Source of the DNA: Pelomonas margarita | Lineage (GTDB): Bacteria; Pseudomonadota; Gammaproteobacteria; Burkholderiales; Burkholderiaceae_C | DNA: 64,000 bases | Direction: 5' to 3' | Assembly: GCF_043555875.1 (NCBI RefSeq) | Contig: NZ_JBIGHW010000002.1 | Coordinates: 482,990-546,989 of the forward strand | Part shown: piece after piece, positions 8,933 through 16,641 of the stretch | Layout of the letters: each line of letters opens with the position of its first letter | Position numbering within the stretch: position 1 is the stretch's first letter | Notes under the pieces: model-generated | What the model saw: the letters and a program-made list of their open reading frames with translations, nothing else | Told to the model about the DNA's origin: nothing | The model's database searches: none | Translations under genes and position numbers: made by a program

Positions 8933-10024
<1,092 letters not shown>

Positions 10025-10037
10025 GGCAGTCTCCGGT

Positions 10038-10970
10038 TCATTCTTCTTGGATCACGGGCCAGCCGTCTGCGGACCAGCTCAGTTGCGCGATGCGCAGATG
10101 CGGCTTGCCGCCGCGTTCGGTGTCGTAGGCGTGGTGCACGATCACGTCACCGACGACGTCCTGGTGCCCCGGCCCCTTCCAGCGCGTGCCGGTGGCGGCC
10201 AGCAGCTTCGTGCCGCCACCGTCCATCAAGTCGCGGCCTTCGCGGTCCAGGTAAGGCCCGGTCACGGCGCGGGCGCGGCCCACGCGGACGTTGTAGGTGC
10301 TGTCGGCGCCCTTGCAGCACAGGTCGTAGGACGCGAACAGGTAGACCCAGTCGCCACGCCGCACGATCGTCGGCGCTTCGATGGCCGGGCTGCGCGCGAT
10401 GAAGCGCGTGCTGCCGATGGGCTTGAGCGTCACCGCGTCCAGCGGCGTCAGCCGCAGCCCGCCCCAGAAGGAGCCGTAGCTCAGCCACAGCGTGCCGTCG
10501 CGGTCGGCGAAGAGGTCGGGGTCGATCGCGTTGAAGTTGTCGCTGGCCACGCTCTGCACGACCAGGCCGTCATCGCGCCAGTCGTTGCCGTCCGGCCGGT
10601 CGCTGCTGGCCAGGCCGATGGCCGAGCGGTTCTTGCCGAAGGTGGAGATGGAGTACAGCAGCCAGGTGCGGCCCTGGTGCTGGAACACCTTGGGTGCCCA
10701 GACGTCCAGCCCCTTGTGCTCGGGCACGGCCTGCGCCCACCAGGCGGGAGCCTGCTCGAACACCGGCGCCAGTCGCTGCCAGGTCTTGCCCTGGTCGCTG
10801 GAGGCCAGGCGCTGCAGGCCCTTGCCGGTCGTGAAGACGAACCAGCGGTCGGGCTGGATCAGCAGCGTCGGGTCGTGCGCGCCGGGCTCGGGCTGCGGCG
10901 GCTCGACGGCGTCGACACGCGTGCCCAGACACAGCGCCAGTGTCGCCACCAGCGCCCACAGCGCGCGCAT
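10038..10970 (-). CDS. Secreted arabinan endo-1,5-alpha-L-arabinanase, GH43 (subfamily 5-like)
   Basis: 310 aa. A signal peptide (MRALWALVATLALCLGTRVDA) precedes a single five-bladed propeller, so the enzyme is exported. The GH43 triad is recognisable: base Asp in AHDPTLL (about 32), the pKa-setting Asp in NAIDPDLF, and the acid Glu in AIEAPTIV. SYGSFWGG and YDLCCKGADSTYNVRVGRA are typical of endo-arabinanases. It would cut linear arabinan outside the cytoplasmic membrane and feed the importer encoded downstream. Its ATG overlaps the stop of the upstream dehydratase gene by one base (TAATG). Confidence 0.93.
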   Translation of the reverse strand: MRALWALVATLALCLGTRVDAVEPPQPEPGAHDPTLLIQPDRWFVFTTGKGLQRLASSDQGKTWQRLAPVFEQAPAWWAQAVPEHKGLDVWAPKVFQHQGRTWLLYSISTFGKNRSAIGLASSDRPDGNDWRDDGLVVQSVASDNFNAIDPDLFADRDGTLWLSYGSFWGGLRLTPLDAVTLKPIGSTRFIARSPAIEAPTIVRRGDWVYLFASYDLCCKGADSTYNVRVGRARAVTGPYLDREGRDLMDGGGTKLLAATGTRWKGPGHQDVVGDVIVHHAYDTERGGKPHLRIAQLSWSADGWPVIQEE

Positions 10971-11899
10971 TACTTGCCCCAGCGAAGCACGAGGGGGTCG
11001 AGGCGCTTGGCTGCGTCCAGCAGGCCGGCGCGCGTCTCGGGGCTCATCTCGGGGAAGGGGTGGCGCGGCGCGTCGCTCTGGATGATGCCGCCGGCCTTCA
11101 TCAGCGCCTTGGCGGTCAGGATGCCGCCCTGGCGGTTCTCGTAGTTGATCAGCGGCAGCCAGCGGCCGTACTCGACGACGGCGGTCTCGCGGTCCCCGGC
11201 GTGGAATGCATCGAAGATCTTGCGGATGCCGTCGGGGAAGGCGCCACCCGTCATCGCGCCGGTGGCACCGGCGTCGAGGTCGGCCAGCAGCGTGATGGCT
11301 TCCTCGCCATCCCAAGGGCCTTCGATGGCGGCACCGCCGACGCGGATCAGCTCGCGCATCTTGGCGGCGGCCTGCGGCATCTCCAGCTTGAAGTACTTCA
11401 CGTTGGCGATGTTCTGCGCCATGCGCGCCAGCAGCGGCACCGACAGCGGCGTGCCGGCGACAGGGGCGTCCTGAATCATGATCGGGATCGCGATCGCGTC
11501 GGACAGGCGTTGGTAGAAGCCTTCGATCTGGCCTTCCGACACGCGGAACGTGGCGCCGTGGTACGGCGGCATGACCATGACCATCGCCGCGCCGAGCTGT
11601 TGCGCCAGTTGGCTGCGCTCGATGCAGATCTGCGTGGAGTAGTGCGTCGTCGTGACGATGACGGGCACGCGGCCGGCGACGTGTTCCAGGATGGCGCGCG
11701 TCAGCGTCTCGCGCTCGGCGTCCGACAGCACGAACTGCTCGGAGAAGTTCGCCAGGATGCACAGGCCCGTGGAGCCGGCGTCGATCATGAAGTCCACGCA
11801 GCGCAGCTGGCCGGGGAGGTCCAGCGTGCCGTCGGCGTTGAAGATGGTCGGCACGACGGGGAAGACGCCGCGATAGGGGCGGGAGGTGGAGGCGCTCAT
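10970..11899 (-). CDS. DapA-family aldolase/dehydratase, probable L-2-keto-3-deoxyarabonate dehydratase
   Basis: 309 aa from the ATG at 11899. It is a class I aldolase-fold protein of the dihydrodipicolinate synthase family, with the catalytic Tyr at about 113 (VMPPYHG) and the Schiff-base Lys in NVKYFKLE (168-171). Many relatives make pyruvate-type cleavages. This sequence resembles the L-KDA dehydratase of the oxidative arabinose route, which converts L-2-keto-3-deoxyarabonate to 2-oxoglutarate semialdehyde. That assignment fits the SDR and lactonase genes on the other side of the divergent promoter. It is the first gene of the leftward arm. An aldolase reaction cannot be ruled out from sequence. 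Confidence 0.85.
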   Translation of the reverse strand: MSASTSRPYRGVFPVVPTIFNADGTLDLPGQLRCVDFMIDAGSTGLCILANFSEQFVLSDAERETLTRAILEHVAGRVPVIVTTTHYSTQICIERSQLAQQLGAAMVMVMPPYHGATFRVSEGQIEGFYQRLSDAIAIPIMIQDAPVAGTPLSVPLLARMAQNIANVKYFKLEMPQAAAKMRELIRVGGAAIEGPWDGEEAITLLADLDAGATGAMTGGAFPDGIRKIFDAFHAGDRETAVVEYGRWLPLINYENRQGGILTAKALMKAGGIIQSDAPRHPFPEMSPETRAGLLDAAKRLDPLVLRWGK

Positions 11900-11988
11900 G
11901 TGCGGTCCCTTGTCTCTGGGGGAAGTTGGATCAAGCACCGGCGTGACGCGGCGCACGGCCGGCTGTCATCGTCGGCATGCCATCATTA

Positions 11989-11999
11989 AAGTATGACTA
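11989..11999. promoter_or_regulatory. Putative GntR/FadR-type operator 1 (AAGTATGACTA)
   Basis: AAGTATGACTA fits the FadR-subfamily pattern T-N-G-T-N3-A-C-N-A at all fixed positions but the first. An identical 11-mer lies at 12053-12063, 64 bp away and in the same orientation. Both are in the AT-rich part of the divergent control region between the dehydratase and the SDR. Confidence 0.55.
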
Positions 12000-12052
12000 T
12001 TTAAGCAAGATCATTGGGGTTAACCCGAAAATTGCCGGCTTTGCAAACAAAA

Positions 12053-12063
12053 AAGTATGACTA
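12053..12063. promoter_or_regulatory. Putative GntR/FadR-type operator 2 (AAGTATGACTA)
   Basis: This is the second exact copy of the site, 5 bp before the dispersed repeat begins. Two sites about six helical turns apart could support looping or control of the two divergent promoters. The likely binder is the regulator at the left edge of the window. Confidence 0.55.
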
Positions 12064-12067
12064 ATAA

Positions 12068-12311
12068 TTGAACCTGGATCCGGCAGTTGGGCACACCCGA
12101 GGGCGTGGCGAGGCGGGTCGCTGGCAAGGCGCGCCGACGCAGTGGGCTCGTGCCCACAAGGAGAAGCAACACAGCCAGCGGCTCGAAGCGCCACGCCCTC
12201 GGGTGTGAAGCGCTGATCGCTGACGTGGGGAACCCGGCGTCAGCGCCAACGTGTTGACCGGGCAGCACCTGCTGTCAATCGCAAGCGGTCAGCTGTCGGA
12301 TCCAGGTTCAA
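12068..12311. repeat. Dispersed 240-bp repeat, copy 2, with 22-bp terminal inverted repeats
   Basis: Left end 12068-12089 and right end 12290-12311 are inverted copies with two mismatches (core ACCTGGATCCG...). The interior matches copy 1 at 6214-6451, including the GCGCGCCGACGCAGTGGGCTC block and AAGGAGAAGCAAC. This copy sits in the untranslated leader of the rightward operon, 49 bp before the SDR start. Apparent open frames inside it are not credible genes. Confidence 0.85.
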
Positions 12312-12360
12312 ACATTGCCTGGCCGGAGAGCCGGGGCCGCTGATCTTCCGGAGACATTCG

Positions 12361-13128
12361 ATGAGTTCCCTCGCCCGTTTTCCCAGCCTGCAGGACCGGG
12401 CGGTCCTGATCACGGGCGGTGCCACCGGCATCGGCGAGACGCTGGTCGAGGCCTTCGCCGCGCAGGGCGCTCGGGTGGCCTTCATCGACCTGGCCGCCAT
12501 TGAGGGCGAGGCCCTGGCGGCGCGGCTGGCCGGCAGCTCGCGCTACGCGCCGCAGTTCATGGCGGCGGACCTGTCCCAGGTTGATGCGCTGCGCGCCGCC
12601 ATCGCTGCGCTGCGCGAGCGCACCGGCCCGTTCAGCGTGCTTTTGAACAACGCGGCCAACGACAAGCGCCATGCGGTCGAAGACACCACGCCCGAGTTCT
12701 GGGACGCGAGCACCGCCGTCAACCTCAAGCACCAGTTCTTCGCGGCCCAGGCCGTGCTGCCCGACATGAAGGCGCTGGGCGGCGGCAGCATCGTCAACTT
12801 CGGCAGCATCAGCTGGATGCTCAAGCAGGGCGGCATGCCCGCGTACACGGCCAGCAAGGCGGCCGCACAAGGTCTGACGCGCTGCCTGGCACGCGATTTC
12901 GGTCCGCACAACATCCGCGTCAACACGCTGGTGCCGGGCTGGGTGATGACGGAAAAGCAATTGAAGCTCTGGGTCACCGAAGAGACCAAGCAGGAAATCG
13001 CCAAGGGTCAGTGCATCAACGCACCGCTGATGCCGCAGCACATTGCGAGCATGGCCTTGTTCCTCGCTGCTGACGACAGCGCCATGTGCACCGCACAGGA
13101 TTTCGTCGTGGACGGAGGTTGGGTATGA
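12361..13128 (+). CDS. NAD(P)-dependent SDR, probable L-arabinose/D-xylose 1-dehydrogenase
   Basis: 255 aa. A classical short-chain dehydrogenase: the dinucleotide motif TGGATGIG (18-25), NNAAN (96-100), a catalytic Ser near 149-151 (NFGSIS), Tyr162 and Lys166 (YTASK). NFGSISW and the C-terminal SAMCTAQDFVVDGGWV closely recall Caulobacter D-xylose 1-dehydrogenase. In this arabinose setting it probably oxidises L-arabinose to the lactone, the first step of the oxidative pathway. It begins the rightward operon, downstream of repeat copy 2. The sugar preference is inferred. Confidence 0.88.
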   Translation: MSSLARFPSLQDRAVLITGGATGIGETLVEAFAAQGARVAFIDLAAIEGEALAARLAGSSRYAPQFMAADLSQVDALRAAIAALRERTGPFSVLLNNAANDKRHAVEDTTPEFWDASTAVNLKHQFFAAQAVLPDMKALGGGSIVNFGSISWMLKQGGMPAYTASKAAAQGLTRCLARDFGPHNIRVNTLVPGWVMTEKQLKLWVTEETKQEIAKGQCINAPLMPQHIASMALFLAADDSAMCTAQDFVVDGGWV

Positions 13129-13201
13129 GCGCCGCGCAGGGCCGCCCCAAGCAAGCTCGCTCCCGCTTGGCGGGACAGGCCGCAGGCCGAAGGGTGCACC
13201 A
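13129..13201. repeat. Repeat-like spacer between SDR and aldose epimerase genes
   Basis: The gap has a CCAAGC...GCTTGG stem (about 13144-13167) and the paired GGCCGCAGGCC block. Its last bases (GAAGGGTG) provide the ribosome-binding site for the epimerase. Similar hairpin spacers separate other genes of this island. Confidence 0.45.
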
Positions 13202-14269
13202 ATGACCGTGGAATGCCGCGAATACGGACGCCTGCCCGATGGCCGGGCGGTGCATGAATACACGCTGGAAAACGGCCTGGGCCTGAAGCTCACCGCCATC
13301 ACGCTGGGCGGCATCGTCACCGGCCTGTGGACGCCCGACGCGCAGGGCACCGCAGCCAACGTCGTGCTGGGCTTCGACAACCTGGACGACTACGTCCACC
13401 GCAACCCGTCCTTCGGCATCATCGTCGGCCGCTACGGCAACCGCATCGCCGGGGCGAGCTTCGAGCTCGACGGTGAGACCCACGCGCTGGCCCGCAACGA
13501 TGGCCCCAACTGCCTGCATGGCGGCACCGAGGGCTTCGGCCACCGGCTCTGGCAGGCCGAACCTGACCCGCCCCGCCCGGGCGAAGCAGCGGCGCTGCGC
13601 TTCAGCCTCACCAGTCCGCATGGCGACCAGGGCTTCCCCGGCGAGCTGCAGGTCCGCGTGCGCTATGCGCTGAGCGCCATCGACAACAGCTGGCGCGTCG
13701 ACTACGAGGCCACGACCGACCGCGCCACCGTCGTCAACCTGACGCACCACGACTACTTCAACCTCGCCGGTCGCGGCAGCGTGCTGGGCCATCGCCTGAC
13801 GATTCCCGCGTCGCGCTATAGCGAGGTGGATGCGCACCTGATCCCGCTGCAGCACGCCGCCGTGGACGGCACGCCGTTCGACTTCCGCACGGCGACCGTC
13901 ATCGAGGCCCGCATACGCCAGGCCCACCCGCAGCTGCTGCGCGCCAAGGGCTATGACCACAACTGGCTGCTGGACGGCGCGCCCGACGCCGACGGCCTGC
14001 GCGCTGCCGCCACGTTGGAGGACCCCGCCACCGGCCGCCGCATGGACGTGCTGACCAGCGAGCCTGCGCTGCAGTTCTACTCCGGCAACTTCCTGGACGG
14101 CACGCTGGCCGGCCCGGGTGGCCACATCTACCGCCAGGGCGACGGCCTGTGCCTGGAGACCCAGCACAACCCCGACTCGCCGCACCACGAAGCCGGCGCC
14201 GACTGGCTCAGCACCGTGCTGCGGCCCGGCGAGGTGTTCCGCAGCACCACAATCCACCGCTTCACCTAG
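13202..14269 (+). CDS. galM: Aldose 1-epimerase (mutarotase)
   Basis: 355 aa from the ATG at 13202; the frame is open upstream, but that part is the SDR gene and spacer. Galactose-mutarotase fold: FGIIVGRYGNRIAGASFELDG, NCLHGGTEGFGHRLW with the first catalytic His, LTHHDYFNLAG with the second, and the Glu-bearing CLETQHNPDSPHH near the C-terminus. It interconverts alpha and beta anomers of free sugars, which would supply the anomer needed by the dehydrogenase encoded just upstream. The thioesterase gene starts 8 bp later. Confidence 0.94.
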   Translation: MTVECREYGRLPDGRAVHEYTLENGLGLKLTAITLGGIVTGLWTPDAQGTAANVVLGFDNLDDYVHRNPSFGIIVGRYGNRIAGASFELDGETHALARNDGPNCLHGGTEGFGHRLWQAEPDPPRPGEAAALRFSLTSPHGDQGFPGELQVRVRYALSAIDNSWRVDYEATTDRATVVNLTHHDYFNLAGRGSVLGHRLTIPASRYSEVDAHLIPLQHAAVDGTPFDFRTATVIEARIRQAHPQLLRAKGYDHNWLLDGAPDADGLRAAATLEDPATGRRMDVLTSEPALQFYSGNFLDGTLAGPGGHIYRQGDGLCLETQHNPDSPHHEAGADWLSTVLRPGEVFRSTTIHRFT

Positions 14270-14277
14270 GAGCGCTG

Positions 14278-14754
14278 ATGGACCTGCCCGCCCACCAACT
14301 GACGATGACCGTGCTGATGACGCCGGACACCGCCAACTTTTCCGGCAATGTGCATGGCGGCAACATCCTCAAGCTGCTGGACCAGGTGGCCTACGCCTGC
14401 GCCAGCCGCTATGCCGGCCGCTACGTCGTCACACTGTCGGTGGACCGCGTCATCTTTCGCCAGCCCATCCACGTGGGTGAGCTGGTGACGTTCCTGGCCA
14501 GCGTCAACCATACCGGCACCTCGTCGATGGAGGTGGGCATCAAGGTCGTGGCCGAGAACATCCGCACCCAGCAGAAGCGCCACGTCAACAGCTGCTACTT
14601 CACGATGGTGGCCGTGGACGACGACAACAAGCCTGCCCCCGTGCCGCCACTGCGCCCCTTCACGCCGGAGGAGCGCCAGCGCCACGCCTCGGCAATCGCG
14701 CGCAAGCAGGCCCGTGCCGCCCTCGAATCCCGCACCGACAGCCCATCCGCATGA
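14278..14754 (+). CDS. Acyl-CoA thioesterase, hotdog fold (YciA/acyl-CoA hydrolase type)
   Basis: 158 aa. One hotdog domain: the active-site stretch GNVHGGNILKLLDQVAYACA, VDRVIFRQPIHVGELVTF, and GTSSMEVGIKVVAENI. The C-terminal tail (residues about 120-158) is charged and proline-rich. Such enzymes cleave acyl-CoA thioesters. No arabinose step needs this, yet the gene sits inside the operon, 8 bp after galM and overlapping the lactonase start by 4 bp (ATGA). It is either co-transcribed by chance or used for overflow acyl-CoA recycling. Family certain, role here unknown. Confidence 0.92.
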   Translation: MDLPAHQLTMTVLMTPDTANFSGNVHGGNILKLLDQVAYACASRYAGRYVVTLSVDRVIFRQPIHVGELVTFLASVNHTGTSSMEVGIKVVAENIRTQQKRHVNSCYFTMVAVDDDNKPAPVPPLRPFTPEERQRHASAIARKQARAALESRTDSPSA

Positions 14755-15671
14755 GCTCGCAAGCACACCCCTTCACCCTCGCCCTGGCCCAGGCCCACAG
14801 CCTCGGTGAAGGCCTGCAATGGCACGCCCCCAGCGGCCGCTGGTGGTGGACCGACATCCAGGGCTCATGCATCCACGCGTGGACACCCGGCGCCGCCACC
14901 ACGCTGCAGGTGCGCCTGCCCGAGCGCGTGGGTTGCTTCGTGCACGCCCGCTCCGGCGCGCTCATCCTGGCCATGGCCAAGCGCATCGCGCGCCTCACGC
15001 TGCCCGACCTGCAGGCCACGGGCGTCGTCGACACCCAGCCCGAGGAACTCGCGCCGCTGGAGGCCCAGCTGCCCAGCACCCGCGCCAACGACGGCCGCTG
15101 CGACCGCAGTGGCGCCTTTGTCTTCGGCACGCTGGACGAGGCCGAACCGCGCCGCACCATCGGCGGCTTCTACCAATACAGCCGCGCCCGCGGCCTGCGC
15201 CGCCTGCCGCTGGATGGCGTGGCCATCGCCAACAGCATCTGCTTCAGCCCTGACGGCCGGCGCCTGTACTACTGCGACTCGCCGACGCGCCGCATCATGG
15301 TGTGCGACTACGACTCGGCCAGCGCCCGTGTCAGCGAGCCGCGCGTGTTCGTCAGGAAGGACGGCGAGGCCGCCATCCCGGACGGCTCCACCATCGACGC
15401 CCAGGGCTGCCTGTGGAACGCTGAATGGGGCAACGGCGCCGTGGCCCGCTACGCCTCCGACGGCCGCCTGCTGGCCCGCTACAGCGTGCCAGTGCGCGAC
15501 GTGACCTGCCCCGCCCTGGGCGGCCCCGGCGGCGACCAGATTGCCGTCACCACCGCCCGCGTGGGCCTGAGCAGCGCCGAGCTGATGGCCATGCCGCAGT
15601 CCGGCAGCCTGTTCGGCATGACGGTGGCGGCGGGGTTGTACCTGGCCGAGACGCTGTTCAACGACGACTGA
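14751..15671 (+). CDS. SMP-30/gluconolactonase-family lactonase, probable L-arabinono-1,4-lactonase
   Basis: 306 aa. A six-bladed propeller of the SMP-30/LRE family with the metal-ligand motifs LGEGLQWH (Glu near 20), RANDGRCDRSG (Asn/Asp near 103), ANSICFSPDGRRLYYCDS and IPDGSTIDAQGCLWNAEWGNG (Asp near 208). Relatives hydrolyse gluconolactone, xylonolactone or arabinonolactone. Following an arabinose-dehydrogenase-like SDR and overlapping the thioesterase by 4 bp, it most likely opens L-arabinonolactone to L-arabonate. It is the last gene of the rightward operon. Confidence 0.9.
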   Translation: MSSQAHPFTLALAQAHSLGEGLQWHAPSGRWWWTDIQGSCIHAWTPGAATTLQVRLPERVGCFVHARSGALILAMAKRIARLTLPDLQATGVVDTQPEELAPLEAQLPSTRANDGRCDRSGAFVFGTLDEAEPRRTIGGFYQYSRARGLRRLPLDGVAIANSICFSPDGRRLYYCDSPTRRIMVCDYDSASARVSEPRVFVRKDGEAAIPDGSTIDAQGCLWNAEWGNGAVARYASDGRLLARYSVPVRDVTCPALGGPGGDQIAVTTARVGLSSAELMAMPQSGSLFGMTVAAGLYLAETLFNDD

Positions 15672-15728
15672 GAAAGCCTTGGGCATCCGAGTGGTATATA
15701 CAATTGCCATATCCCGCTTGGAGGGGCC

Positions 15729-15962
15729 ATGAGCATCACATCCGTCTTCACTAACAACAGGTCTCAAGCCGTGCGTCTGCCGGCCGATGTGCGCTTGCCC
15801 GAAGGCGTCAAGAAGGTGCAGGTGCGTGCCCGCGGCGTGGAGCGCATCATTTCGCCAGTGGGCCAGACCTGGGACGAATTCTTCCTGCGCGGGCCGCAGC
15901 CATCCGAGGACTTCATGGCCGAGCGAGCCTCGCAGGGCCAAGCAGAGCGCGAAGCCCTCTGA
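15729..15962 (+). CDS. vapB: Antitoxin of a type II toxin-antitoxin pair (AbrB/VapB type)
   Basis: 77 aa. The N-terminal SpoVT/AbrB-like DNA-binding fold is recognisable (VFTNNRSQAVRLPADVRLPE, with the typical NRSQAVRLP). The C-terminal half is charged (WDEFFLRG...EDFMAERASQGQAERE), as in toxin-wrapping antitoxin tails. A strong GGAGG precedes the ATG. The upstream 57 bp contains an AT-rich TATATACAATTGCCATAT block, the likely promoter and autoregulatory site. The toxin gene starts 13 bp downstream. Confidence 0.9.
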   Translation: MSITSVFTNNRSQAVRLPADVRLPEGVKKVQVRARGVERIISPVGQTWDEFFLRGPQPSEDFMAERASQGQAEREAL

Positions 15963-15975
15963 GGCGGCAGCCGCC

Positions 15976-16386
15976 ATGCTCAAGTACCTGCTCGACACCA
16001 ACATCGTCATCTACGTCATCAAGCGGCGACCGATCGAGGTGATGAGCGTGTTCAACGAGAACGCTGGCCGCATGGCCATCTCGGCCATCACGCTGAGTGA
16101 GCTCTATCACGGCGCTGAGAAGAGTGCCAAGGTAGCGCAGAACCTGGCGGTCATCGAGGAGTTCGCCAGCCTGCTCGAGGTGCGGCCCTACACGGCCAAG
16201 GCGTCGCAGCACTACGGCGCGATCCGTGGCGCGCTGGAGAAGGCGGGCCGGCCCATCGGTGTGAACGATCCGCACATCGCTGCCCACGCACGCAGTGAAG
16301 GGCTCACGCTGGTCACCAACAACGTTGGCGAGTTCGAGCGGGTGCCGGGGCTTTTGCTGGAAAACTGGGTTGCCGACGTTGCCTGA
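15976..16386 (+). CDS. vapC: VapC-type PIN-domain ribonuclease toxin
   Basis: 136 aa from the ATG at 15976. PIN-domain acidic residues are visible: Asp in LLDTNIVIY (7), Glu in TLSELYHGAE, and Asp in GVNDPHIAAHA near 97 followed by LVTNNVGEFERVPGL. These proteins cut RNA, often initiator tRNA, when released from the antitoxin. The pair lies between the arabinose operon and the pectin-degradation genes and looks like an independent insertion. Confidence 0.92.
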   Translation: MLKYLLDTNIVIYVIKRRPIEVMSVFNENAGRMAISAITLSELYHGAEKSAKVAQNLAVIEEFASLLEVRPYTAKASQHYGAIRGALEKAGRPIGVNDPHIAAHARSEGLTLVTNNVGEFERVPGLLLENWVADVA

Positions 16387-16641
16387 CAGACGCCATGGCG
16401 CGCCTTTGCGCAGGGTTCGACAGTGCCCTCGCATGCGGTGCGGCGAGCGGCTCGGACCTCATTGTTCAACGCTGATTCAGCCCCACGCTGCCCCTGGCGT
16501 GACCATGGCGCCAAGCGCCTGGTGCGTTGACGGCAGCACGGAACGCCGCGCCAGCGACGTTGGGAGGCAGCCGGCAGCCCTTCTTGCCAAGCGATCAAGC
16601 GCTTGCGCACATGGGCGCGGTGATCTCGGCGACAGTGCCCC
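16387..16641. other. Intergenic region with no recognised feature
   Basis: 255 bp between vapC and the next glycosidase. I see no clear terminator, repeat or RNA gene. A promoter for the downstream pair is expected here, but no convincing -35/-10 stands out. Confidence 0.5.

Noticed and set aside
11997..12268. Small open frames inside repeat copy 2
   Set aside because: Several frames are open at once and related frames exist in copy 1 in a different context. Inverted ends and the core repeat explain the sequence better than a protein.
15680..15728. Perfect palindromic operator upstream of vapBC
   Set aside because: Only the central CAATTG and outer GG/CC are symmetric; the region is probably the promoter, but I cannot define an operator.
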